Positions 1-12,185 of a stretch of 64,000 bases of DNA are shown one piece after another. Position numbers and translations under genes: made by a program. Source of the DNA: Hydractinia symbiolongicarpus (taxonomy: Eukaryota > Cnidaria > Hydrozoa > Anthoathecata > Hydractiniidae); the NCBI RefSeq assembly GCF_029227915.1, contig NC_079875.1, forward strand, positions 26,170,001 to 26,234,000. The letters run 5' to 3'. The notes below the pieces were generated by a model. It was given only the letters and a program-made list of their open reading frames with translations, had not been told where the DNA came from and ran no database searches. Numbering within the stretch: the first letter of the stretch is position 1; every line of letters begins with the position of its first letter.

Positions 1-760
1 TCTGTAATTTTAAATAAAAATAGCTAGGTAGTTATTTGGACCTCCAGTAACAGTGAACATGCAAGACTTAGTACATAGCATGCAAGACATGTTTCATAAA
101 TAAGTTTCTGCATATATAAATAATTTTGTAGATTTTCAGTTATCTTTTATGAAATAACAAAATTTGGGAAAGTATAGCCAGTAAAAAAGTAATATTCGCT
201 TGAAGTGGGAAGACCTAATTAATTGTGAGTGGCACCACACTGGGCGATTAGTGCAAAGTAAACGTGTTGCAGATCCAGGTATTTGTATTTATACGGCATG
301 AAATTTAGATTATGTATTTAGCACTGTGCTTTAGAAGCACATTCCAACTTTCTCTGAGCTGGAGAAGGTATTTGTTCCTAAACCTGGGACACATATCTGT
401 TTGAATTATTTTTAATCCTGAGAATCACTTAGAATGTTTTCTGTACACATGCTTGTCAAAATTGATATGCTGGTCTAAAACATGTAATACTAAGTTTTAA
501 GTCATTATTTCAACTTTTACTGAAGTAATAGGAATTTTACTTAATATAGTTTTAGCATAGTTTTTCATACCACTGACACCAAAATGACTGCAGGGACTAA
601 TCGGTTTGAAATTAATCTCCATAAAAATACACCAGTTCTGTCTGTCTGTGACTTTTGCAAAGTGGATAAAATTTCTTTGATAAAGTCTACAAAACTTCGT
701 CTATAAATTTGTTCTGTAAATTAGCAAACTTTGACGTTAAAGCAATATTGACGTCAAAGA
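1..760. other. AT-rich non-coding stretch
   Basis: I see no coding exon, RNA gene or clear repeat here. All open frames are short, have no recognisable motif and no convincing splice context. Confidence 0.6.
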
Positions 761-764
761 AAGT

Positions 765-1040
765 ATATTAAGATTAGTGAAGCCATTGCATTGCACTTTT
801 AAATTTAAGGCTAAATAACTTGGAAACGGGTGGAAATAACTGACGTCATCTCCTACGTAGGTAACTAGGGAACACCTGGGACCAATTTGGGTAAGTTTCC
901 CAAACCTGGCTCACCATCCGTTTCAGAATGGACGGGTTGGTGACGTCACCAAAAAACCTTCAAACCCTAATATCTCTGCATCCATTTGTCAGAAGTACAC
1001 GATCCTATACATTTTCTTGATCAGCGTTTCAAGATCTATA
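765..1040 (+). repeat. Left arm of a diverged inverted repeat pair
   Basis: This segment matches, in reverse complement and with many differences, 3790-4012. Shared landmarks are CATTGCATTGCAC with GGCTAAAT (781-825) and GATCAGCGTTTCAA (1020-1033), found inverted at about 3995-4008 and 3796-3809. Arms about 250 bp long separated by about 2.7 kb suggest an old TIR or fold-back DNA element. No transposase remains between the arms. The outer boundaries are uncertain because similarity fades gradually. Confidence 0.6.
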
Positions 1041-3789
1041 CGATATGTTATACATATTTCTGAAAAATTTTTATGTGTTTTCACAGGTCTCTGCAGATGT
1101 CAGCAAAATTTAAATGACGGTTGTTTTTCTCTGTTATCCTGCCTAAGTTTTTCCACGGGTCTTATCGACTAGTTTATAATATTTTAATAACAAACTTTTT
1201 CTCTTGATGTGTTTTTATTTTCCTGCAAAAGTTGTTGCATAGCTTATGTATTAACATTAGGATAAGAACGAAAAAGTTACTGTGAGACATGGGTTTTAAA
1301 CCTTAAAAATTTCCAGCGAGAAATTTGAAAACTAATGAATGACAAAATCGCAGACGTTTATCTTCAAATTTTAAATTTTTGTTAATGTAAAGGTAGTCCA
1401 CATGAAAAAGGTTTGTGATGCTTTTTAGGAAGAAATCTTCCATATTAGCCATATGGGGTAACTTGATGAACAATGCATTTTCCTGCAATTGTTCTCAAAG
1501 CATAATTACAAAATGTAGTCTAGCTAGCTATAGCGAAAAAGTTTAATATTCAAACTTGACCTATTTTACTGAGTATTAAGTAATAAATGCTAGTTTAATC
1601 CTAAATGTAACTATAGTAGCTAAGCTACCTGTAAAAACAACATCAAACAACATCGGCTGTTCTCTTTTGTAAACAAACCCATTGGTATTTTTGTAATAAG
1701 TACCAAATTTTATGTGTTCATTTCTTGCGCTTATGAGTGTAACCAAAGTGGCCTGTACGTAAGTCCTAAAAATTTATGTCATTGGCTCACTCTTTACGAA
1801 TGACACCACGTAACATTAGGAAAACCATGCTTTGCTATTTCCCGTAACCTATACCGAGATTTGGTTGTGACATATATCAGAATTAATTGTCTTTAAATAT
1901 GAACATTTGTATGACGCACAAAATTGATTAGAAGTTTACTTTTTTATTGTATCTCAAACAAACTGAACTTTTTTTTGTCCAAGCCATGGGCCGTTACATG
2001 TAGCCGAATTGCCATTAGCTAGCTATAGTAGCTTACAGCATGCTTTTCTTTATTAAGTTATTATGTTTTCAGGCCATAGTCATGCTAAGAATATATTGAT
2101 TTGGATTGAAATATTTCGGTAGATATAAAAAATGATTCAAATGTTTATATTTTTCTTTTATGTGTTTCAGCTACTAATTATAATTTGTTTTATTTTAAGT
2201 ATAACTTTGGATTTGCAGCCGTATGCAATAGATTGAATAGCTGATTGTATATGAATTAACGAAAAATGTTGTATTTTTTTAATGATGAACCAATTATATA
2301 GTTTTAGCGTATTCCGCTTTTACGTAACGGTTGTTATACGCCTTTGATTTTTTTGGACATTTTCCATTTATATTTCATAGTTTTTTTATTATTTTTTTTG
2401 TTGCACATATTTATATTTTTAGATTTTTTGGTTGAGCGTTTGTAAACATAGAATAATGAAGATTGTGAGCAACCAGAGCTTTTTTTCTTTATCTTATTTT
2501 TACTTGCTTACTACATTACATGTTTGTGAATTGCAGTCTGCGCGTCAAGCGTTGTTTATTTTATGTTCGTTGCAATTTCTAGTGCAAAAAGACGCTCTTA
2601 CTAGATTGTCAATTATTCCAGTTCACGGATGCTGTTCTCGAAAATTAAGCATATCTATGAAATACATTTCCTAATATGTAATAAATTACTAGTTGTATGT
2701 CACGTGGACAAATTTGCCTATGACTTACAATATATAATAATTAGGTAGTTAATGCTCAAACAAGATTTAACAATTTTGTAAACAAAGAAGTCTTTTAAAA
2801 ATCTTTTTGCAAAATAAGTTTGAAGAGCATAGTAAAAAAAACACGAAGTGCTCTCCTAATAGAGAATTATTATACTAATTTTTATTTGGTTTGGGACAAA
2901 AACTTCGTTTCGAACAAATAAACACATTCACTTTTTGTCCCTTGCTGATGTTTATTACAAAGCGTGACCAAACCATTTGTCATGGTAAAATGTTTCAGTG
3001 TCATCAGAATAACCGAGAACTGTTTATCTAACACCAAAACACTATTTGTGATGAAAGATATGGTGCAAGCGAAGCAATAATGACTGGAATCTCAATTATT
3101 TCGCACAATTATCATTCGGCAAGCAGAACTTGAAATTGCTTGGCTTTTGATAAACTTGTGCGCATCAAACAACACAGAGCACTTCCATCAAACCAGGTTA
3201 TAATTGTAACGTAAAGACTATGAAACAGCTTAACAAATTGGTCGCCGTTTAATACGCCAATAATTGATCTTGAATTCAAAAATTCCGTGGTAATGTAACG
3301 CTTGCAAAAATTTCCTCACTGGTTGACATCTAGTTTCTTGTACCCACAATTCTTGATATAAAATTTTAATCGTAACATATACTTGCAGATACACGTATTG
3401 ACCATATGATCGGGATATTCCATTTGTTTCATATTTTTATCTAAATAAATACAAGATAAATAAAGTTTACAGATTAAGAATTGCACAAATGCTACACAGA
3501 AAAAAATATTTTTTTCGACAATCACCATAAAAAACAACACTTTTTCACATTTTAAAAACAAGCAGTAATTTCTTCTCACCTAAAAATGCTTTAAAAAAGT
3601 GAAGCATCCATGAACGGAAAACCAATCTGTCTAATATTGAGAAAATTTGTGTGTTTAAAACAAACACAAGACGCGCAGACTGCATTTCAAAAACTTTGTT
3701 CGTATATGTTGTTTACAAGTTTTTTTTTGTAAAACTACAACTCGGTTACACAAATATCTGTGCCTAATATTTTTCAAAAATTACCCGAT
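1041..3789. other. Interior between the inverted arms, no gene seen
   Basis: No recognisable protein. A further short inverted match lies inside: the sequence around GCAGTCTGCGCGTC at 2533-2546 recurs in reverse at about 3671-3684, so the inverted similarity is discontinuous and longer than the two terminal arms. The open frames at 2432-2674 (+) and 3316-3579 (-) have no motif and AT-driven composition. Confidence 0.5.
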
Positions 3790-4012
3790 TCCATTGTTGA
3801 AACGCTGATCAAAATATGTATAGGATCAGACGTTTTAAACAAGCGGTTGCAGAGAAAGTTCAATAGTATCTTTGATAACGGAACACATGTCTTTCTAAAA
3901 CGGATGTATTAACCCGGTTAACCCAGTTTTAAAATATTAATTTAAGTCGTTGTTATTTTCATTCGTTCCATGATATTTAGTCTGAAATGTAAATGTGCAA
4001 TGCAATGATTTT
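3790..4012 (-). repeat. Right arm of the diverged inverted repeat pair
   Basis: This is the reverse-complement partner of 765-1040, with matching blocks around TTGAAACGCTGATC and GTGCAATGCAATG. Divergence is substantial, so the element is old. No target-site duplication could be identified. Confidence 0.6.
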
Positions 4013-5574
4013 ATTTTTAGCAATAGGCGTCAACAATTATGTGCTCGCCTAAATTTTTAGACCCTACTAAATTGGGGTCAAACCAAGCTGGAAAATTCTT
4101 TTTAACAGGAAAATTACTTTTAGAATTACAAACCAACAACAAATTGCACCCGTCTCTTAGTAGAACATAAAAAATTATCATTTCTTTCGCGTAGATTAAT
4201 CAATCGAAATGCGAGAAGAACTCAACCATAAGATGAGTACATGATATTATACGTAGCTAAGATTTTATCTGTATAAATATTTTTTTTAAAAAAAATCGTT
4301 TTGAACAATTGGGTGCCATAGGATCTGAAAGACCTGACGCTATCTAATATTTCTTTAACGGAGTGACAAAAAAACAAGTGTAAGTGATTATGTTCTTATG
4401 TAACGTTTGATATCATGTTATAGCAGTAGAAATGCTTTTTATAGAATTGCCCAGTACGTCAGTTTGTATAAAGTTAAGTCACGTTGTAAGAAAACATTGT
4501 CAATGTCCTCTCGCAAGTCGCTAGAGAAATATTGTCAGGAATCAATGATTAAATGACGAAAGAAGGTTCGTGGTATTTTTCATGCAGGCAAAACAAATAA
4601 TTTTTGCTTCGTTTGTGACTAGCTGCAACAATTCCTATTGCACTTAAGTGAAAAGGTTTGACAAAGAAGCACTGTACACAAACACAAAAAGTTGTTTAAG
4701 CTTCCTTTGATAAAACAGTTTCACAAACATTGTTTCTCGTAACAAGATCTATCATAGTGGAAACTTTTAAGACACATTTAAGCCCCCGAAAGGTTGAAAA
4801 TAGTAAAAAAATATTAGAGGAGTTCTACCAGTATGTCGATATTGTTAAGGAAAGCGGGATACTTCGTTAATTATAATTTTTGTGCGCGGAATATTAATTT
4901 TCAGGAGACGTGTGAAAATATAAATAAGCGAATATACAAAGTGATTTTTTATTTTTGTAGGACCAGCTATATGCACAATTGTTCTGGAGTTGAAATGCAG
5001 GTTGGCATTTAATAAAGGGGGTTAAGTATTTGACAGCCATAAAAACGGTACGTAATGATTATATTCTACACAGCCTGCAAGGAGCGCGCAATACTTAAAT
5101 CTGTCCTAAAGGCTTGGTGCGGGAAAATAAATACGCGGGTAATTACATGTTTGAGTGTATCGCAGTTTGCTGTTTAGCGGGTAGCGGCCGTGCACGGCTT
5201 TATAGCACACGATACGTAATATATTAAAAAGTAAAAAAAATCACATACAGCAATCCAGATCGTCGATTCCAACCTCTTCTGGGCTCCCACAATTGCTTTT
5301 TCCACCTTTCCATAAAATGCTGGTAAACCAAACTAAAAAAGTGATCGCAAGTTTTAACTTACAAAGATTGTAAGATTGTTCGAATTGTAAAAATTCGACT
5401 TACCATCCTTCAGTGTGACATAATTTCTTTTCTTGCTTCTGAAGTTTCTTTTGTCATTCTATAAATAAATTAAAAACAGATGCACCGTTCTTTGGATCAG
5501 GTAAATGAAAAAATAGATAATAAATCAGTAAAAACACAACTTACCATCGGCTACTATAAACTTTTTACCCAGTC
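4013..5574. other. Non-coding stretch
   Basis: I see no gene or strong repeat. The sequence is AT-rich, with stops in all frames. Confidence 0.5.
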
Positions 5575-5830
5575 ATGTTACGTTTTTCTCATCGTCAGAA
5601 ACTCTTTCCTCTCGCTCCACATGGCTTATCTCGACTAGGCGTGGATTAAAATCGTTCTGGTTAATTAATTTCTTTTCTTAAAAAGTCATGGGACATCAGT
5701 AACTGTGGTATGAATTCCCTACATGAGCAAGATACAATGTCATTATTAATTCCTTAATAGGTAGTTATAATTGAAGCGAAAAACCATTAAACTTACGCTT
5801 GGGAAATATGTTTTTATAAGATACATATTT
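5575..5830 (+). repeat. Dispersed repeat R1, copy 1 (inverted copy at 25010-25262)
   Basis: About 250 bp that recur in reverse complement at 25010-25262 with moderate divergence, for example GATACAATGTCATTATTAAT in both. A partial direct copy of the 5690-5800 part lies at about 6405-6520. It sits upstream of the DIRS terminal region, so it may be part of the retroelement's own ends or an adjacent element. Confidence 0.7.
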
Positions 5831-6404
5831 TATAAGATACATATTTTATAATTACGGAAAGCATGCAACGTTAATATTGTAATATACTGTTTGAAAAGGA
5901 CGGTTGAGAACAATCATCAAAGTCCTAAGAATTTTTAATGTAAAAAGCTGTCATGACACTCCGTTAAAAAGTAAAGAAAAATTCTACAAACATTCCAATC
6001 GTGTTTAATATTAAATATTGCTAATTTTGTCTATGTGCATCTCCTATACATAGCTATGATGTGCCGACGGTAAGATGAATGTCGTTCGCAAAAAACGTCT
6101 ACCAAAGCATGTGCAAAACTTAGGTAATCGTTAATTTAAGAATAACATCACTGCGCTGAATGTAATGTGATATAGCGACAAGTTGGGTCAATGTTTTTTA
6201 TAAGAACGACTAAAGTTTAGCAGAGGTCGGATGTGCATTGTTTTAATACCTTTTCAGCTGTATACATATTCTTTTTTGTGTTCCTGAAAAAAGAGAAGTA
6301 TGTTATCAAACTTACTGCAGAAACAGTTTGATTTTGTAGAAAATCGAGTCTTTTTTCAGAGAAACCTATCTATAGTGGCCAGTAGTCACGACATTTTAAT
6401 TTAT

Positions 6405-6520
6405 TTTCTTGAATTGCCGTGGGACATCCGAGTAACCGTATTATGAATTCTATACATAAAAAGATACAATGTCAGTATCCTGGGTAGTTATAACAGAAGC
6501 GAAAAGTCATTATACTAAGA
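6405..6520 (+). repeat. Partial direct copy of R1
   Basis: Resembles 5680-5800 in the same orientation (GGGACATC, GAATTC, AAGATACAATGTCA and TAGTTATAA in the same order). The duplication lies directly before the conserved terminal sequence of the DIRS-type element. Confidence 0.6.
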
Positions 6521-6559
6521 ACGTACGTCTGCGATAAAAGCATGCAAGGTTAATGTGAT

Positions 6560-6773
6560 GTTTGAAATGCACGCTTGCGAAATTTCTTTCGTTGCGCAGG
6601 AAAGAAGGAAATGAATTTCTTTCCGTTTCCGCGGAAGGAAGCTTCGCGTCTGCGAAGGAGATGGCTTCACGCATGCGCAGTGAAGACGCGTTTAAAAAGG
6701 GTGTTTTTAAACTTGTGAGACCTCGTTTTGTTATGACAGCATCAAAGACAGTCGTTTTTTATTTGTAACAAAA
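6560..6773 (+). repeat. Terminal or untranslated repeat of the DIRS-type element
   Basis: About 210 bp ending at the gag start codon. It is GC-richer than its surroundings (CGCATGCGCAGTG, CCGCGGAA) and recurs in reverse complement at about 26196-26420, including the first six gag codons. Inverted terminal sequences next to the gag start are typical of DIRS elements, so I infer this is a terminal repeat plus leader. The open frame through it is probably not a gene. Confidence 0.65.
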
Positions 6774-7380
6774 ATGGATCAAAACCAACTAGAGGAAACC
6801 ATCACAAACATCGTTCAACGAGCAATGGAAAACGCAGCGGTCCTTCCTCCTGTAGTTAACGCCGACACAGATCGCATCGTTGACACCATTTCCAAAAAGT
6901 TAAAAGAAAAAAGAAAATTGGACAACGTGCAGTTAAAAGGCGAAGGTAACCAGCAGCAACACGGTTAAGGAATACCTAAAAGACGATCTTGCCTCTGGGT
7001 CAGATGACGAAAAACAAATTTTTTAAAGCTATAAATTCTGCAAAGCAAATGAGAGAAAGGAAAAATTCCACAAATCCAATATTCTCACCATATAAACGAC
7101 GTTTTTCATTTCGGAGGGAAGAAACGGAATCTTTTTCCACTTACGTCCACAAAGATTTTCGAGAATTTCGACAAAAACCAAATTCTTCAGTCTGCTGGTC
7201 GTGTGGAAAATATGGTCATTTCTACCCACGCTACAACCTTTCAACGCTTTTAAATACAGAAGAGAGAATAATTATTAATCGTAACAAGCAATCAGTTGAA
7301 TTTAAATGTTCACATGAATCTGTAGCTGGAAAAGTCAGCAAGCATAATAAATCTAGCTTAACTACTTTGTCGGGACATTC
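6774..7380 (+). pseudogene. DIRS-type retroelement gag-like region, broken
   Basis: Starts at ATG 6774 with MDQNQLEETI and stops after 64 codons. A second frame (6989-7387) encodes a basic protein with a degenerate zinc knuckle: CWSC then GKYGH, with the last expected Cys replaced by Tyr at about 7192-7233. DIRS elements carry such a gag-like ORF before the reverse transcriptase. At the end of this region the frame runs straight into the RT motif DLKDGYHH. Frame changes between the pieces indicate a dead copy. The gag assignment rests on position and the knuckle only. Confidence 0.65.
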
Positions 7381-8640
7381 GACCTGAAAGACGGATATCA
7401 CCACATGCCATAGACAAATCTCACAGAAAGTATTTAGGTTTCGCTTGGAAATTTAACAATGGAACCACGTGGTACTTTCATTTTGCAATTTTACCTTTTG
7501 GTTTAGCTACCATTTGTTATGCCTTTACAAAAATGTTGAGACCGTTTATTAGTAAATGGCGAGGACAAGGAATTTGTTGCGCAATTTATTTAGATAATGG
7601 TATATTTGGGTGCAAATCTATAGATCGAGCTACGTATCACAGCGAATTAATTCAGAAGGATTTAAAAAATGTTGGCCTAATTTTAAATAAGAAAAAATCA
7701 GCATTGATTCCAAGGTTTTTAAATAGATACTACGAACGAAAAACTTTACGTTCCAGAGAAGAAATTAAAGGAATTGTTATTACTCGTTAAGGTAGCATTA
7801 GAACGTAAAAGAATCACGCCAAGACAAATGTCGAGAATTGCCGGAAATTTTATTTCCATGAGTCCTGGAATAGGTCCACTATGCAGGTTGTTCACACGCC
7901 AAATGTATGTTTGTACAATCGAAAGATAAATGGGGTTGGGATAAGGTTTATTATATCGAATCGGAATGTTTATAAGAACTAAACTTTTGGAAATATATAA
8001 TTGGAAATATAATTGGTTTTGCTAACAACATAAACAAGTTCTTTGGTATTCTGATAATTTTAATGTTTCGCGCATCATTGAAGTCGGTAGTACAAAACCT
8101 CATTTGCAAGCATTAGCCGTACTAATTTTCAACTTTTGTATTCAATACGACAATAAATTAGAATCGTCGTGGAACCCTAGAGAACTTAATACTTCGGCTT
8201 ATGAGTTATCAAAATATAACGATGCGGACGATTGGAAAATAGACAATTAAACATTTTCTTTCATTCAAAGTAAATTTGGCACATTTACGCTTAACAGGTT
8301 TGCTGATAACTTGAACAAAAAAGTGGCAAAGTTCAAAAGTTTATTGCCCAGGGACGTCTTGCGTTAACTGTTTTACGGAACGATGGAACACGGAATTTAA
8401 TTGGCTATGCCCACCAATCGATCTTGTTGGTGAGACTTTAACGCATATGAAAATTTGCAAAAGTAGCGGCGTGTTAATAGTACCTGAGTGAAAATTGGCA
8501 TATTTTTGGCCATTGCTAACACCAGACGGTAAAGCATTCTATAACGTAAAAGATTGTTTGGTATTAGACCCCTACTTCATTAGCACAGAAAATTCGATTT
8601 TTTTTGGATTTGTTAAATTTCAAACTCTAGCTTTATTAAT
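7381..8640 (+). pseudogene. DIRS-type reverse transcriptase and RNase H, broken and truncated
   Basis: The RT core is recognisable across two frames: DLKDGYHH (7381), then after a frameshift near 7411 HRKYLGFAW, LPFGLA, and the active-site box YLDNG at about 7578-7592, where the family has YLDDG, so one catalytic Asp is replaced by Asn. The RNase H-like part follows at about 8050-8362 (SDNFNVSRII, WNPRELN, LSKYND), then a motif typical of DIRS polyproteins (CPPIDLV, FWPLLTP) to about 8600. Several stops and frameshifts interrupt it. In DIRS elements a tyrosine recombinase follows, but none is visible after 8640, so the 3' part is missing or replaced. Confidence 0.85.
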
Positions 8641-8904
8641 AGCATTTTAGTTTTTCGAAGTTCGTATTTTTTCGTTGTAAATACCTTGTATTTCATTGGA
8701 AACTAAAAAAGCCATGCATATTAAATTATAGCATTTTTACTTCTACACCTTTGAGTGAACACTCTGCAAAATTTGTGTCGCAGCAACAAGCTACGAAAAC
8801 CACGTTTGAAGGTAATTAACTGTTTTTCTATTACAAAAGCTTACACGGAGTTCAAGAGATTAAAATAAGCATCGTCTTTGTGTAATTGGCTGTCGTGTTA
8901 CAAC
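8641..8904. other. Non-coding sequence after the DIRS remnant
   Basis: No recombinase motif or other coding signal. It forms the transition to the short three-copy repeat. Confidence 0.4.
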
Positions 8905-9080
8905 ATGCTAGTGAACAAAATGATACGTCCTCTTTGGACTGAATACCCTCTCTGGGTAGTTGGCTGTTTTAGTGTTCAACAGCTGAAGCTTATACGTCCC
9001 CTTTAGGCAGAACACCCTCTTGGGGTAGCTGGGCTGTTTGCCAGTGCGACTCGATACGTCTTTCTTAGACGAAATATAAA
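8905..9080 (+). repeat. Three diverged short tandem copies of about 65-70 bp
   Basis: The motif ATACGTCC(T/C)CTTT followed by CCCTCT(C/T)(T/G)GGGTAG and GGCTGTTT appears starting near 8922 and 8991, and a partial copy near 9054. It lies just before the long tandem array and may be its terminal or flanking sequence. Confidence 0.65.
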
Positions 9081-9099
9081 TTTAAGCAGTTCGTAATGT

Positions 9100-12000
9100 A
9101 ATGTATATATGACTAATTATTAACTTACCTGTGATATTTGTTATATACTTGCCATATTTCGTATTGATACAGGATAATTGTCACTTAGGGTCGACAACCT
9201 CGCCTCAGGTTCTCTATATTTTAGCCGTAAAATTGAGAAACGAGGCATTTAAAAGAGACAAATGTCTCATATAGTTGGGATTCTTCGTGTTGATACAAGA
9301 TAATTGTCATTTAGGGTCAACAACCTCGTCTCAGGTTTTATATATTTTAGGCTGAAAATTGATAAACAAGGCATTCAAAAGAGACAAATGTCTCATATAT
9401 TTGCTATTCTTCGTGTTGATACAAGATAATTGTCATTTAGGGCGAGAATCTCGTCTCAGGTTCCATCTATTTTAGTCGTAAAATTAATAAACGAGGCATT
9501 TCAAGGTGATAAGTGTTATATACTTGCCATGTTTCGTATTGATACAGGATAATGGTCACTTAGGGTTGACAACCTCGCCTCAGGTTCTATATATTTTAGC
9601 AGTAAAATTGCTAAACGAAGCATTTCAAAGTGACATGTATTTGCGGCTTTTCGTATTGATACAAGATAATTGTACTTTAGGGTCAACAAGTCTCAGTTTC
9701 TATATACTTTAGTTGTAAAATTGATAAACAAAGCATTTCAAAGTGACGATTGTGATGTACTTGCGATTTTTCGTATTGATAGAAGATAATTGTACCTTAG
9801 GGACGACAAGCTCATCTCAGGCTCCATATATTTTACCCGTAAATATGATAAACGAGGCATTCAAGAGAAACAAATGTCTCATATAATTGCGATTCTTCGT
9901 GTTGATACAAGATAATTGTACCTTAGGGACGACAAGCTCATCTCAGGCTCCATATATTTTACCCGTAAATATGATAAACAAGGCATTCAAAAGAAACAAA
10001 TGTCTCATGTAATTGCGATTTTTCGTGTTGATACAAGATAATTGTACCTTAGGGTTAACAACGTCTCAGTTTCCATATATTTTGGTTGTAAAATTGATAA
10101 ACAAAGCATTTCAAAGTGACGAGTGTTATATACTTGCCATTTTTCGTATTGATACAAGATAATTGTCATTTAGGGTCGACAACCTCGTCTCAGGTCCTAT
10201 ATATTTTAGTCGTAAAATTGCTAAAGGAGGCATTTCAAAGTGACATGTATTTGCGATTTTTCGAATTGATACAAGATAATTCTCATTTTGGGACGACAAT
10301 CACGTCTCAGGTTCCATATATTTTAGTCGTAAAAGTGCTAATCGAGGCATTTCAAAGTGACATGAATTTGCGATTTTTCGCATTGGTAAAAGATAATTGT
10401 CATTTAGGGTCAACAACCTCGTCTCAGGTTTTATATATTTTAGCCTGAAAATTGATAAACAAGGCATTCAGAAGAGACAAATGTCTCATATATTTGCTAT
10501 TTTTCGTGTTGATACAAGATAATTGTCATTTAGGGCGACAATCTCGTTTCAGTTTCCATATATTTCAGTTTTAAAATTGATAAACAAAGCATTTCAAAGT
10601 GACGAGTGTTATATACTTGCCATTTTTCGTTTTGATACAAGATAATTGTCATTTAGGGTCAACAACCTCGTCTCAGGTTCTACATATTTTAGCCGTAAAA
10701 TTGATAAACAAGGCATCTAAAAGAGACAAATGTCTCATACACTTTCGATTCTTCGTGTTGATACAAGATAATTGTCATTTAGGTCGGCAACCTCGTCTCA
10801 GTTTCTATATATTTTACTCGTAAAATTGAAAAACGAGGCATTTCAAAGTGACATGTATTTTAGACTTTTCGTATTGATACAAGATAATTGTACTTTAGGA
10901 TCGACAACCTCGTCTCAGGTTCTATGTATTTTGGCCGTATAATTGATAAACGATGCATTTCAAAGTGAGGAGTGTTATGTACTTGCGATTTTTCGTTTTG
11001 ATACAAGTTAATTGTCATTTAGGATCGAGTACCTCGTCTCAGGTTCTATATATTTTAGCCGTAAAATTGAGAAACGAGGCATTTAAAAGAGAAAAATGTC
11101 TCACATAAGATAAATGTCATTTGGGATCAACAACGTCTCAGATTCTATATATTTTACTCGTAAAATTGATAAACGAGGCATTTCAAAGTGACGAGTGTCA
11201 TGTACTTTCAAATTTCAGCATTGATACAAGACAATTGTCATTTAACGTCAACAACCTCGTCTCAGGTTCTCTATATTTTAGCCGTAAAATTGATAAACGA
11301 GGCATTTATAAGAGACAAATGTCTCATATATTTGCGATTCTTCGTGTTGATACAAGATAATTGTCATTTAAGGACGAAAATCTCGTCTCAGGTTTAACAT
11401 ATTTTAGTTATAAAATTGATAAACGAGGCATCTCAAAGTGACGAGTGTCATGTATTTGCGATTTTTCGTATTGATTCAAGATAATTGTACCTTAGGGTCA
11501 ACAACGTCTCAGTTTCTATATATTTTAGTTGTAAAATTGATAAACGAGGCATTTCAAAGTGACGAGTGTCATGTATTTGCGATTTTTCGTATTGATACAA
11601 GATAATTGTCATTTAGGGACGACAAGCTCGTCTCAGGTTTTTCTATTTTAGCCGTAAAATTGATAAACGAGGGATTAAAAAGAGACAGATGTCTCATATA
11701 TTTGCGATTCTTTGTGGTGATACAAGATAAATGTCATTTGGGGTCAACAACGTCTTAGGTTCTGTATATTTTTCTCGTTAAATTGATAAACGAGGCATTT
11801 CAAAGTGACATGTATTTGCGATTTTTCGTATTGATACAAGATATTTGTCATTTGGGGTCAACAACCGCGTCTCAGGTTCTACATATTTTAGCCATAAAAT
11901 TAATAAACAAGGCATTTAAAAGAGACAAATGTCTCATACATTTGCGATTTTTCGTATTGATACATGATAATTGTCATTTAGGGTCAACAACGTCTCAGTT

Positions 12001-12185
12001 TTTATATATTTTAGTTGTAAAATTGATAAACGAAGTATTTCAAAGTGACCAGTGCCATGTATTTGCGATTTTTCGTATTGATACATGATAATTGTCACTT
12101 AGGGTCGACAACCTCGTCTCAGGTTCTATGTATTTTGGGCGTATAATTGATAAACGATGCATTTCAAAGTGACGAGTGTTATGTA
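9100..12185 (+). repeat. Tandem array of about 121-bp units (left arm, about 24-25 copies)
   Basis: The landmark GATACAAGATAATTGT(C/A) recurs every 117-127 bp from about 9168 to 12080, giving an average period near 121 bp. Each unit also contains (C)GTCTCAGGTTC, TATATTTTAG and GTAAAATTGATAAACGAGGC. Two unit endings alternate irregularly: CAAAGTGACGAGTGTTATG and AAAGAGACAAATGTCTCAT. The open frames in the array are by-products of the repeat and have no protein motif. The array ends at the MITE beginning at 12186. Confidence 0.9.

Noticed and set aside
840-960. TGACGTCA sites as regulated promoter elements
   Set aside because: Two TGACGTCA-type sites occur near each other but lie inside an inverted-repeat element with no gene downstream.
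6562-6768. Open frame of 68 codons before gag
   Set aside because: It lies in the terminal repeat and leader of the DIRS element and is not preserved in the inverted copy at 26.2-26.4 kb.
9506-12088. Several plus-strand open frames of 60-110 codons in the tandem array
   Set aside because: They translate the same 121-bp repeat in shifting frames (LIQDNCHLGSTTSSQVL and variants), have no motif and no splice context.
9100-12185. CRISPR-like appearance of a regular repeat array
   Set aside because: The whole 121-bp unit is repeated with no unique spacers, no cas genes are present, and the genome is eukaryotic.
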